Notes under the pieces: generated by a model | Database searches by the model: none | Told to the model about the DNA's origin: nothing | What the model saw: the letters and a program-made list of their open reading frames with translations, nothing else | Program-made: the position numbers and the translations under genes | Part shown: piece after piece, positions 12,236 through 22,265 of the stretch | Layout: the number at the start of each line of letters is the position of its first letter | Numbering within the stretch: position 1 is the first letter of the stretch | Origin: Notamacropus eugenii | Lineage: Eukaryota > Chordata > Mammalia > Diprotodontia > Macropodidae | Reading direction: 5' to 3' | DNA length: 64,000 nt | Assembly (NCBI RefSeq): GCF_028372415.1 | Contig: NC_092877.1 | Coordinates: 212,900,116-212,964,115 of the forward strand

Positions 12236-12639
12236 TGGAATACAGTAATCTTGAGAAGAAAAAAAAAGCACGGAATATTTGTGAACCACTCTGCCAGAGC
12301 AGAAAATATAACAACTCTACAAAAAGAGCTCTTAAAAAAACACTTGAAAAGTAACTACATATTAGGAGAAAATTAAATACTTCATCTGCAGCCCTGAATA
12401 TGAGTTGCTAATCATACCACTTATAAGTCCTATACAGAGTCTTATTTTTTGTAGTATAAATTGGACATAGGTAGTACAAATTTAAATGAACACACGATAA
12501 TCTGCTCTGAGTTTTTCCATATGTGATGTCTTTTACTTATTGGATACACTTGATATTTATTCAGAGCTCTACATTATCTTTACATCATCGCATGGACTAA
12601 TAACCCATTTCTAGAGTGTCTAGACTTTCCTCCCATTAT

Positions 12640-12795
12640 AATACTACATAATTATCCTGATGTGATAGGAATTTGAAGCTTAGAAAGGCTGACTGGTTTT
12701 ACTGTGAATATATAACTAGTAACTGTTAGAGTCTGGACTTGAATGCAGGTCTCTTGACTTTAGGTCTATCACACAACCCTTCCCTACCTCAAGTC
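12640..12795 (-). repeat. MIR-type SINE
   Basis: AACTAGTAACTGTTAGAGTC and CTTGAATGCAGGTCTCTTGAC follow the reverse complement of the MIR core and head. Confidence 0.55.
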
Positions 12796-12814
12796 CTAAT
12801 TCTAATCACCAAGT

Positions 12815-12990
12815 GTTGGATGACCTAGAAAGATTTTCATTGTCTTCTAATCTAATGTCTTCGTTTTATAAATAATGAAATAGGCTGAAATTTTTTGAGT
12901 TGTTTGAGGTCACTCAACTAGTAAATGGAAGATTAAATACTAGAACCCATGGCTCCTGACTTCTAATTCATTTTTTTAAATCAGTCTCAC
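12815..12990 (-). repeat. MIR/Ther1-type SINE
   Basis: TCTAATCTAATGTCTTCG, TTGAGGTCACTCAACTAGTAAATGG and AGAACCCATGGCTCCTGACT match the family in reverse. It directly follows another MIR copy of the same orientation. Confidence 0.55.
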
Positions 12991-13484
12991 CTGTCTTAGA
13001 AAACAAGTTCCTAGAAGTCCTGGATTATTATTTAATTCACTTTGTCCCCTTGTATTTACACATCTGGAGATTAAAGGTCTATTTCTTTAGTAAGCTGAAT
13101 GATACTTTGATAAACAGTATTTTAGTGACTATGTTTAAGACCTATGAAGCTAGTCTAGATTTAGTGATTCAACCATTGCGATGCCATAGAATAACCACTT
13201 ATATTTCAAAACTAGAGCTGCCCAGTAGCTGAAAAGAGGGGCTGATTTTCTTAGATATCTACAAAATAAGTTTCCCATATCTCAGTTCTCTATGAGAAAG
13301 ATTATTACTCAAGCTGAATGAATCATGGCTTTGTTTGTATTGGTTCTCTTTATTTATGGCTCCAGTGGACAATGTAAAAGAAGATAATGACGAAATTTGA
13401 ACAACGCAAAATATATATCCTGTGATAAGTGGAGTATGTGACTGACTGGTAGAGCCTTCCTTTCATTGTCACTACTTAGGCGTT

Positions 13485-13700
13485 AGAGACGTCGTGATCT
13501 AGCACTGGGACAAACCTCCGAGGCCATCTAGTCTAACTACCTCATTTTATGGATAAAGAAACTGAGACCCAGAGAAACTAAGTTTTAAGTGTTTTGCCTA
13601 AAACAAATAGTTTGTTAATGTGAGGCAGAGGATTTGAACCTGGGAGCTCTGACTCTAGAGACATGTCTTTTTCTGTTGTGTCACAGTACCAAGGTCCCTC
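13485..13700 (-). repeat. MIR/Ther1-type SINE
   Basis: CATCTAGTCTAACTACCTCA, AAAGAAACTGAGACCCAGAG and GATTTGAACCTGGGAGCTCT give a nearly full-length antisense copy. Confidence 0.7.
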
Positions 13701-14102
13701 TTCTGAGGAAAAGAATATATTCCTTTCTTCTTGCTTCTTTACTTCAAGTCCTATCTTTTACACATAACTGACCATATAACCCTGGGCAAGGCACTTACCC
13801 TGTCAGTATCTACCTAACTCTAAAACTGGAAGTGTCAGGGAAGGTACTAGGCTGTACTGAGAGAGAGAATATCCTCTCCTGAGAATTACCTATACCACTG
13901 ACATCATAGGTCTAGTCCCTCTCCTTATTCCACAGTCTGAGGCTCCAGAACAGTAATCTGATATTAGGCTAGACAACAGCAACAACTAACTCAAAGTAGC
14001 AGATAACCATGGATAACAAAGCTTGTAAAAGTAAGGTTAACATGAGTACATAGGACAAATAGACATGATTTTGAAACAGTTACTGACAATCTTTCTCTAA
14101 GT

Positions 14103-14148
<46 letters not shown>
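14103..14148. repeat. (AC)n microsatellite
   Basis: About 23 uninterrupted AC units, long enough to be polymorphic. Confidence 0.95.
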
Positions 14149-14214
14149 CCTGACACTGCTTCCATTTCTTTTCCCTCTATTTGCCAGGAAGTGATGAGAG
14201 TTACCATGATCTTA

Positions 14215-14940
14215 ATTTTTTTTTTTTAAATTTTAAGCTTCAAGCCAGCTTTTATACTATCCTCTTCCATCCTTATGAAGAGGCATCTTAATTCTTCATT
14301 TTCTGTCAGAGTGATATTGTCTGTATATCTGATTATTAATTAGTATTAATTATTAAATTATAATAAATAATAAATTATTAATATTCTTCCTGGGAACCTT
14401 ACCTCCAGCTTTGATTCGTTCAGCCTGGCATTTCTCATGAAGTATTCTACATATAAGTTAAACAAATGACAAGATATAGACTCGTCTTACTCTCTTCCCA
14501 ATCTTAAATCAATCAGCACTTCCATATTTGGTTCCAAATGTTCCTTCTTGACTTGACTACAGATTCCTCAGGAGACAAGTAAGATGATCTAGTACTCCCA
14601 TATCTTTGAGGACTTGCCACATATGTTATGATTCACACAATCAAAGGATTTAGTGCAGTCAATGAAGCAGAATTAGATGCTTTTCTGGAATTCTCTTGCT
14701 TTCTCCATAATCCAGAGAATATTGGCAATTTGGTCTCCAATTCCTCTGCCTCTGAAAACCCTTTTACTCGTTTCGTAAATCTCAGTTTCACATATTGCCG
14801 AAGTCTCGCTTGCAGAATTTTAAGCATAATCTTGTTAGCATGTGAAATGAGCAAAATTATTTGGTAATTTGAATATTTGGCATTGCCTTTCTTTAGAACT
14901 GGACATAAATGATCTTTTTTCAATCCAGTGGCCACTTGTA
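14215..14940 (-). mobile_element. RTE (BovB-like) LINE reverse-transcriptase fragment
   Basis: On the - strand an open frame at 14633-14935 encodes peptide with ISHANKIMLKILQARLRQYV, matching the RTE reverse-transcriptase block between the KKGN motif and the AGFRKGRGT region. Farther on, the text still encodes the YADD-region equivalent as RYTDN and an AGLKL-like end near 14240. The element is truncated at its 5' side (right edge, 14940). Its left edge lies in a T-run at about 14216-14230. AT-rich expansion at 14330-14385 interrupts it. RTE LINEs are the usual drivers of RTE-tailed SINEs such as those in this window. Confidence 0.8.
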
Positions 14941-16175
14941 CCTAAAAACAAATGCATACAAAGAAACTAAGGAACAGATGGTTGGTAGCAGCTAGGGATG
15001 TCAGGCAAAGTTTCATATGGAAGTTGGCATTTGAGCTGAAATTTGATGGAACCTAGGGATTCTAAGAGATAGGGTAAGGTGAGAGAGTATTGCAAGTACA
15101 ATTTAGACTAGAAGATTGTTCAAATCTTCTTCAACTTTCAAAATCTTTGATTTTTTTTGAACATTCTGTAAAAAGCATGGAGGTATGAGATAAGAGTATC
15201 ATGTATAAATACCAACAAGTAGGTCAACTTGGAAAGAATACAGAGTGCATGAAGGTGAGTAATATGTAATCAGCCTGGAAAAGTAGATTGGAGTCAGATT
15301 GTGAAGGGCATTAAATGCTAAATAAAAAATTTGTATCATATCCTAGAGGCCACAGAGAGTCACTTGAAACATATGGATCAGGGTAGTGACATGGTCATGC
15401 TTTTACTTTAGGAATATCACTTTGGCAGTTGCAAGGATAGATAAGTTTTATGTGTATAAGGAGGAGGATCCAGCAGCTGACAGTACACCCTCCCACCTCC
15501 CCTGCCCAGAACCACCTTGACAAAGAAAGGGAGAACAACTAGGAGGGTATTGCAGGAATTCAATAAAGAGGTAATAAAGGCTTTAACTAAGTCAGGGACC
15601 ATGAGAGGGGAGAAAAGGGAATGGATACAAGAGATATTATTGAAGTAAAATAAGATTTGATAATTGATTGGAAAAAGACATTTGAGGGAGATTGGAGAGT
15701 CAAGGATGCCTAAAGTTACAAATCTGGGTATCTGGAAGGATGGTGGTACACTCAACAGAAATAAGCAAGTTAGGAAGAGAGTTTGGTTTTGGGGGGGAAA
15801 GCTAATGAGTACTTCTCTAGACATGTTGAGTTTGAAATATCAATGAGGTTACAGTTGGAAATGTCTAGATGTCAGTAACTCAGGAGATAGCTTAAGCCTG
15901 AATACACAGATCTAAGACTCATCTTAGATAGTAATGCATGGTGATAATCATTGGGCTCATGAGGGTTGATGATGTTACTGAGAAAGAAGGTATGTAGTGA
16001 GACTCAGGATAGAGCCTAAATAGGTTTGGGAGTGGGATAGGAAGACTGATCTAGAAAAAATAACCAAGAAAGTATACTGATAGATTAGAGGAAAACCAAA
16101 GGGGAACATCATAGGCTTTATAGAGACACATGAACAAGAAGCCCGAAGAAACCAAAAAATTGGGATAGATTTCTA
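14941..16175 (-). mobile_element. L2 LINE ORF2 C-terminal part and 3' UTR
   Basis: The - strand holds a 135-codon open frame at 15417-15824 that reads as the C-terminal part of L2 ORF2. It includes a SFPPQNQTL segment, a TLGILDSPISL segment and VKAFITSLLNSCNTLL, equivalent to consensus blocks I know as IFPPKP, LGVILDSSLSL and VQATIISRLDYCNSLL. The 3' UTR is to the left (14941-15400) and more ORF2 is to the right (15850-16175). The frame is broken outside the central part. It abuts the RTE fragment at 14940. Confidence 0.75.
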
Positions 16176-16594
16176 CTTGTATTGATGGACCAAGTGCACA
16201 CAGTGGTAGGATATTCAACATATTAAAGTAATTCAGCAAAATCATCTTTCTTCTTACATACTAGGTTAAAAACAATGGCTTCATCATTTTACTTTTTTTG
16301 CTCCATTTAGAAGATCCAGTATTTCAAGAAGTCTACGATTTCTTTGAAATGTCTCTCAGATTCTCCTTTTTCCCTTACCCTACTGTCACAGTTTCCCCCC
16401 AGTATCCCCCTACCTTGTGTCTGCATTTACTACAGAGTCTTAGTTGACATTCCTGCCTTCAGAATTGTGCATCTCCAACCAGTCTTGCATATGGAAGAAG
16501 ATATCTTTCTCAAACAATGCTTCAATTACCTCATTTTTCCACCCTATTACCTATTTTGTAAAGTTGAAAATTCTTAGCCAATTTTCAATATATT

Positions 16595-16850
16595 TAATGT
16601 TGTTATTGTTTGGTTATTTTCAATGCTGTCTGACTCTTTGTGACCTCATTCAGAGTTTTCTTAGCAAAGATAATGGAGTGGCTTGCCATTTCCTTCTCCA
16701 GCTCATTTTACTGAGGCAAACAGGGTGAAGTGACTTTTCCAGGGTCACACAGCTAGTAACTGTTCAAAGCTGGATTTGAACTCACAAAGATGAGTCTCCC
16801 TGACTTTTAAGCCCAACATTCTATGTACTGAGCCACCTTGCTGAACTATG
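16595..16850 (-). repeat. MAR1-like SINE
   Basis: The reversed tail (CTGACTCTTTGTGACCTCAT) is at the left. GCCATTTCCTTCTCCAGCTC, CAGGGTCACACAGCTAGTAA and a head ending near CTGAGCCACCTTGCT follow. It ends about 15 bases before the insertion site of the KLK14 retrocopy. Confidence 0.8.
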
Positions 16851-16865
16851 TTCAAAGTATTTATC

Positions 16866-16880
16866 AAAATTTATTTCTCA
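16866..16880 (+). repeat. target-site duplication, left copy
   Basis: AAAATTTATTTCTCA. It matches 14 of 15 bases of the segment at 18411-18425 and defines the left edge of the KLK14 retrocopy. Confidence 0.8.
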
Positions 16881-17168
16881 AGACAAGAGGAAGAGACCTT
16901 CTCCTGGACCAGTCCTTCTGCCCTTTCTCCCTGTGGGGACTTCTGGCTCTCGACCACCTCTTATCTGCTTGTATTTCCTTCTTCATTCAGCCTCCACATC
17001 CTCTATCCAGTTACGGGCACTGTCTGTCTGCCTGTGGTACTCTGTCTATCTCACTCCATCGATTTCTGTATCTGCATTTCTGAGTAGAATTGTTTCTGTT
17101 AGCCAATTTTTTTTTCTTATCTACTTGTCCTCGGACCTTCCCAACCCCAATTCGACAACTTTTAAGAA

Positions 17169-17911
17169 ATGTTCTTTTTCTTCTTAACACTGCCTCTTCT
17201 GTGGGTCACTGCCACAGCCAATGCAGAGAGGAATGAAGAAAAGATCATTGGTGGTCATACGTGTATTCCCAACTCCCAGCCCTGGCAGGCGGCACTCTTA
17301 GCCAATCGGCAATTCCGCTGCGGGGGTGTCCTGCTGTCCAATCGTTGGGTCCTCACCGCAGCTCACTGGAACCACTGAAACCTTCGAGTGGTCTTGGGAA
17401 AGCACAATATTAGACGCCTGGAGCCCTCTCAGCAGTCAGTTGGGGTGGAGCGTCGAGTTCCCCACCCCTCCTATAGCCCCAGAACCAGCAACAATGACCT
17501 CATGCTCCTCTATCTGGAGAAGCCAGTGAAGTTGACCAACCAAGTTCAACCCATTCAGCTGGCAAAAAATTGTGCACAGACTGCCTGGTATCCAGCTGGG
17601 GTACTGTGTCCAGTCCTTTCGCCAAATATCCCAGCACCCTCCAGTGTCTAAAGATCAGTATCTTTTCTGAGGAAAGCTGCAAAAATGCTTACTACGGAAA
17701 AGCCATCACTCCTGGTATGGTGTGTGCTGGGGACAAGAAAGGTGGCAAGGATTCCTGCCAGGGTGACTCTGGAGGCCCCTTGGTGTGCAATGGGGTCCTG
17801 CAGGGTCTGGCATTTTGGGGCATGGAACACTGCGCCCTGCCTGGGTATCCTGGTGTTTATACCAACCTGTGCCGTTACCGGACCTGGATCTTAAATGAAA
17901 TGCAGAATTGA
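17169..17911 (+). pseudogene. KLK14P: KLK14-like serine protease coding region, one stop and one frameshift
   Basis: The intact parent would be a secreted trypsin-like serine protease. Start ATG 17169 gives a hydrophobic signal peptide (MFFFFLTLPLLWVTATANA), a short propeptide and the activation site EEK|IIGG. The mature part shows SQPWQAALL, TAAH with catalytic His (codon 17364-17366), NNDLMLL with catalytic Asp (17496-17498) and GDSGGP with catalytic Ser (17768-17770). Asp at 17750-17752 is the specificity-pocket residue expected of trypsin-like cleavage. GYPGVYTNLC and a C-terminal helix precede stop TGA 17909-17911. Damage: the Cys after the catalytic His reads TGG (Trp, 17367-17369). Codon 17376-17378 is TGA, probably from CGA by CpG decay. 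About 10 bases are missing near 17580-17581, which shifts the frame. Allowing for that gap, the parent would have about 250 residues, close to the 251 of human KLK14. No protein of full length can be made from this copy. Confidence 0.9.
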
Positions 17912-18050
17912 CGAGCTGCCTCAGCCCCACACCCCTACAAAGTAACCTCTCCCTCCCCCAAGGACAGGACTTAGCCCTCCTGATTTCCCTACCATGGGCC
18001 TCTAGAAGACCCAGATTTCCTAGACCCATTTCTAGTCTAGATTTGGATGG

Positions 18051-18250
18051 ATGGGAAGAGAATCAAAAGGATTTAGAGATGTAAAGGACTTTAAACCTTG
18101 AAATAGCAGGTCTGAAAAGGACCTTGTAGAAAAACCATATACTTGAATTTTTACAAATGGGGAAACTGAGGGTAAGAGTGACTTCCTAATGTCATATAGC
18201 TGGGGTGTAACCATTCAAGACTAGTGTTCTCTGCCTGATCCTGGGGTCTG
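18051..18250 (-). repeat. MIR/Ther1-type SINE within the retrocopy 3' part
   Basis: GATTTAGAGATGTAAAGGAC, ATGGGGAAACTGAGGGTAAG and TGTCATATAGCTGGGGTGTA follow the reverse complement of the family. It looks more diverged than the retrocopy, so I infer it was already in the parent 3' UTR. Confidence 0.5.
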
Positions 18251-18382
18251 AAGGCAGATCTATCCTCAACTTCCCAGGTATCCTGGCTCCTTTCATGAAT
18301 CCACTGCCTTGCTCGGGTATCGAGAGTGATAGGTAACTTAGCAGGTCCCTCTTGGTCACTCCTCCCCCAACAATTTTAGATT

Positions 18383-18388
18383 AATAAA
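18383..18388 (+). terminator. AATAAA polyadenylation signal of the retrocopy
   Basis: AATAAA lies 18 bases before the A run that starts at 18407, the normal spacing for a cleavage site. Confidence 0.85.
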
Positions 18389-18410
18389 ACCTATGAGACT
18401 TTCGTGAAAA

Positions 18411-18425
18411 AAAAATTATTTCTCA
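18411..18425 (+). repeat. target-site duplication, right copy
   Basis: AAAAATTATTTCTCA. It follows and merges with the A tail that begins at 18407, and differs from the left copy at one base. Confidence 0.8.
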
Positions 18426-18429
18426 CTCA

Positions 18430-18605
18430 CTACTCACAACCCTGTTAGATAAATTGTGAGCACAAACACTGCAGTGCCCATTTTACAGATGAGGAAACTG
18501 AGTCCCAGTGAGGCTAAGTGACATACTAAAGTCACACTGGCAAAATTAAGACTAAAACCCAGGTTGTCTAGCCCCCAAACTAGCACCATACAGTTTAATA
18601 CTTAA
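18430..18605 (-). repeat. MIR-type SINE
   Basis: CCCATTTTACAGATGAGGAA, CTGAGTCCCAGTGAGGC and AAGTCACACTGGCAAAATTA are the MIR core in reverse. Confidence 0.7.
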
Positions 18606-19810
18606 TTGTCCTCTAATTGCTTAGCATGTACAAACATTTTCTCCCCAACTAGAATGGAGGTTATTTAAGGTTAATCAAAAAATAGCAGTTGATAGATTGG
18701 GAAGCCATTTTAAATTTCATAATAAAAATGAGTGAGATTATGACATCAGTTATTACCTTTCTCCAAGGTATTTCCCTACCCCATAGTCCAACAAAGATAA
18801 ATTGGCCACCCAATACAAATTTCCGTTTAGCAATTTGGGGTACATGTGAATTGTCATGTGCGTATCTTTCTCCCTAATCAACTAGAGCAAGAACAAGTAA
18901 AATGTCATGTTTTATCTAAACTAGGAGGGGTGTTATATTAGTAAGTGTTCTTTGACAATATCTCTAAAAAGATCAAAGAGAAAATGAATAACAACATTGC
19001 CTATAAGCAGTTATGCTATTTAGGAAATACAAAGGCAGTTACATGCGAGTAATTGTATTTGACTGTTTATTACTTGGGCCTCTAATATTTTATCTATCCA
19101 TTATTTAGTTGATAATGGTAAAAATCACATACCAAGAAATATGATTCATTCACATATATATTTAGTTTCATAATTTTTATGATCTGTGACTTTTGTAGGA
19201 AATTTTATGAGCCTTTTTGATTTGGCTGAAAATCAAATGTGATTGGTTAATGATCCAACTCAAAGCTGAAAATGTCTTTCTTAATTTGCCCATCATTTCT
19301 CTATATCATAGTTAGTTTTACTTCACTTCAAATTTTCATATTAGGCAAGGAGCCTGGTCTGTGTTATTCATCCAATTATAAGAAAAGATCTATCAGCCTT
19401 TGCTATTTACCAAACTAGTAAAAATGGTCTTTGGAAAACATTAAAAGGGATTGAACTTGGTGGTGTCAATGATCTAATGTACCTTCCTGTGAAGAACAAT
19501 AGCCTCCTACCTTCGTGTTTGTTGTGAGGCAAAATTCAATCATCTGTTGGGGGAAAAATACCCAAACATTCGATGAGTTCCTGGGAGACAAGTTCTCTCC
19601 TATGTTAATATCGAAATGCAGTGTTTATTTTCAATGACTTGTTTATTATTTGAGTGTGTGTTTTCTTCTGCTACTTAAGTTACAGAACTGAAGGTAGTGA
19701 TATTGGTGGGAATTTTTTAATCAGAAGTTACTGAGTGAAAATTAAAACAGCAGACCTCACATTTCTAAATTTTCATTTGTCTGCCTTGATGATGGCACCT
19801 CAATTTTTTT
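18606..19810. other. unassigned stretch
   Basis: AT-rich. No gene or repeat family recognised on either strand. Confidence 0.5.
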
Positions 19811-19814
19811 TTTC

Positions 19815-20015
19815 TAGGATCACGGATTTTGAGCTGAAAGAGACCTTGGAGGTCATCTAATCCAGTCTTCTTTCCACTTTAAAGATGAGGAAACTGAGTC
19901 CTAAGGAGGTAAAGTAAATTGTTCGAAGTCATACGGCAAGGATCATAGCTAGACTTTTAACCCAATTACTCTAACTCCAAATCCAGTTTTTATTCCACTG
20001 TTTCATTCTGCTCCC
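19815..20015 (-). repeat. MIR/Ther1-type SINE
   Basis: AGAGACCTTGGAGGTCATCT, AGATGAGGAAACTGAGTCCT and CAAATCCAGTTTTTATTCCA define a good-quality antisense copy. Confidence 0.75.
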
Positions 20016-20498
20016 TGACTATACAATGGAGCCAATTCTATTTGAAAGAACATTCTGCTCTTTAGCAAAGACAGCTTTTCTTGCAATATCCATAATGGAT
20101 TTCATTTTCTTTCCAATTCAGCATATAAGATGAAAGTAAAAGTAGGAAGTCCAGTAAAATATGATCTTTCAGGAATTAATACATGCCAAGTGATGCATTA
20201 ACTTAATTGGCCTATATTAATAGAATGAGATAGAGTACTATGATGGGACCTTGTTATGTACCTCAAGGCAGATTTGTTGTCTAGATTTAGGAGAAAATGA
20301 TCCTGTGGCATATTCCACTCCTAATGTTTAAAAATGGAATAGGGTTCTGTTCATTAAAGCCTCTTTGTCTGTGCACCTTGTCTTTTGTTTAATCTCAAAG
20401 CAGAATAGAATTGCACATCTACAGATTGATTGATACCAACTGGTATGCTAAAATTAGGCTCATGTCATGATTAAACAATCACTTCAGCTTATGGAATG

Positions 20499-20571
20499 TC
20501 CCAAAAGTCTTAGAGCAGTTTAAGCTTCTATATCTATGAAGACGTTTAAGACTGTTCTAAGACTTTTGGGA
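20499..20571. mobile_element. palindromic mariner-like MITE, 73 bases
   Basis: The ends are TCCCAAAAGTCTTAGAGCAG and its near-exact inverse (20551-20571), 21 bases with one mismatch. The inner parts (TTAAGCTTCT against GAAGACGTTTAAG) also pair with small gaps, so almost the whole unit is one imperfect hairpin. The CCCAAAAGTCTTA-type end is typical of mariner elements. No transposase is present. The expected TA duplication is not clear. Confidence 0.65.
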
Positions 20572-20579
20572 TAGTGGAA

Positions 20580-20645
20580 TTGATGGTGATGATGATGACG
20601 ACGACGACGATGATGATGACAACAACGATGATGGTGATGATGATA
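20580..20645. repeat. (GAT/GAC)n simple repeat
   Basis: Imperfect GAT, GAC and GGT units lie directly between the MITE and an antisense MIR. Confidence 0.85.
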
Positions 20646-20647
20646 TA

Positions 20648-20882
20648 GTGCTTGCTATGTGCTAGGTTCTGTGCTAAGTGCTTTCCAATTATTATCTCAT
20701 TAGATCCTCACAACAACCCTGGGAGGTAAGTGTTAATATTGTTTTCACTTTATTGATGAAGAAATTGAGATAGAGTGATTTACCTAGGGTCATACAGCCT
20801 GCAAGTGTCAGAGGCTAGATTTGAACCAGGTCTTCCTAACTCCATGTTCAGTGCTTTATCCAATGTGCCATCTACCTGCCCC
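20648..20882 (-). repeat. MIR SINE, nearly full length
   Basis: GCTATGTGCTAGGTTCTGTG, CTCATTAGATCCTCACAACA, CTAGGGTCATACAGC and a head ending in ATCTACCTGCC give the complete MIR order in reverse. Confidence 0.85.
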
Positions 20883-20989
20883 CATTTTCAAAATGATGTT
20901 TTGAAGACCAGAGGAGGCATTTCCAAAGAGAGTACCTAGCCCATAGTTTTTTAGTGCACTGAAATTTTCAACAAAATTCAACTGTTTGC

Positions 20990-21197
20990 AATAAATTTTA
21001 TATGTACACTTATGACAGAAAACTATAAAATAGATGAATAATTTACAGTATTTATGTATTTATGACTTACTAATTTTTGAAAGTTTTCTTTGCATATGTG
21101 TGTCTCCAAAAATTCCCATTCAATTATTGATGATCAACCGACAAATAACCAAAACCACAAATGCAAGACCAGCAAATGTCAAGGGATGACTGTATTT
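20990..21197 (-). mobile_element. possible Tigger/pogo-type DNA transposon end
   Basis: The right edge read on the - strand begins TACAGTCATCCCTTGACATT and continues with a TGGTTTTGGTTATTTGTCGG-like block, resembling the terminus of Tigger-type elements. The inner text with TTTACAGTATTTATGTATTT also fits. Identity is modest and no transposase is seen. Confidence 0.4.
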
Positions 21198-21865
21198 TCT
21201 AGTCAATAATACTTTTAAGTCAAAGATATCACAAAAGTAGTTTAAACATTAGTGTTTTAAGTTTTCTATTCTGTGTTAGAGATTTCTTTGAGTCAACTTG
21301 TATTGGAAATTAGAAAGATTGGATAGTTAAATAAATAAAATGAAACAGAAACATTATGTGCAGATAAATTCAGTTAGCTGCTGAATTAAAACATGGAGTA
21401 GTCATTTCATTCCTCTCCTCAAACAGGTACTATAGAAAGGCATTTTCTGCTGATTGAAGTGGATCTAACTGTGAGGAGTTTTACACTTTTCAGTATAGAA
21501 ATGCCTTACATTGTGGACTTTTCATGGCCCAGTAGAAAAACTGGAGCTCTAAGAGAAGGAAATCTCTGGATAATGACTTCAGCAGCCAACTTTGAAAAAG
21601 AAATCCCAGGAATGACTTTTAAACTGAAATTCCCAGCTGGCTGCTGAAAGATTAGGAGCTGGTTGTGTTTCAATAGTAAGATATCCTAATGATCAAGAGC
21701 AAATCTCCTTCATTAAGGGAAGATTCCAAATCAAAATACATAGAACAAGTTCTAGATTCAGAATCTACCTATAAGGTGAGATTTAGAGTAAATTAATGAC
21801 AGTTAAGGAATAATAAGAAAGGTGTCAATTGTACCTAGAGTTCATTCACTAAATCATAACATATG
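21198..21865. other. unassigned stretch
   Basis: No feature recognised. A 62-codon + strand frame at 21459-21647 matches nothing I know. Confidence 0.45.
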
Positions 21866-21912
21866 CATATGTATGTGTGTATACATATATATGAATATAT
21901 GTATGTATGTGT
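21866..21912. repeat. (TATG)n-like simple repeat
   Basis: TATGTATGTGTGTATACATA-type units. Confidence 0.7.
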
Positions 21913-22024
21913 CCAGAATCCAGAGACTCTGAGGGTCTTTTCCTCACAGATTGATCCATTTGTGAAGGCAAACTAGGCTATCTTTTGTCTGAATTCTTAC
22001 CTAGCCTTTAATTAGTGAATGGGT

Positions 22025-22265
22025 GTTGCCTCAGACAAACTGAGACTTGGAAACGACTTTAGTTTAAAAGGCCAAGTACCCCATTGCACGTGGGACCATT
22101 ACCAGTCATCTTAACCTATGTCTTGCCACTGGATTCTGATGACTGTGGAGGAGAGAGTGAGGCTGATGACTTTGCACCACCCAACTTCACTTAAATCCAG
22201 TTCATTTGCAAGACAAGACATCCTCCTCCTAATGACATTTGTCCTCTATGAGAACAAAGGATGAA
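22025..22265 (+). repeat. RTE-tailed SINE, older variant
   Basis: CACTGGATTCTGATGACTGT, GGAGAGAGTGAGGCTGATGA and ATGAGAACAAAGGATGAATA follow the same plan as the tail of the SINE at 23816, but with a different head (GTTGCCTCAGACAAACTGAG) and more changes. Confidence 0.65.

Larger units (their letters stand above)
16881..18410 (+). pseudogene. KLK14P: processed retrocopy of a KLK14-like kallikrein mRNA
   Basis: The unit is a whole reverse-transcribed mRNA: 288 bases before the ATG, an uninterrupted coding region, a 499-base 3' part, an AATAAA signal and an A tail, all flanked by a 15-base duplication. Kallikrein genes normally have several coding introns and none is present here. The structure is that of L1-mediated retrotransposition. 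The right part (about 18051-18250) resembles a MIR-type SINE, either copied from the parent 3' UTR or inserted later. The parent gene is not in the window. The name KLK14 rests on my memory of the human protein, so another kallikrein paralogue is possible but less likely. The symbol is descriptive, not official. Confidence 0.88.

Noticed and set aside
17169-17911. A functional intronless kallikrein gene
   Set aside because: The frame is broken by a stop codon and a frameshift before the catalytic Ser. No full-length product is possible.
18411-18425. Chance A-rich match rather than a target-site duplication
   Set aside because: The shared part includes the non-A-rich TTATTTCTCA and lies exactly at both ends of the mRNA-like unit, so chance is unlikely.
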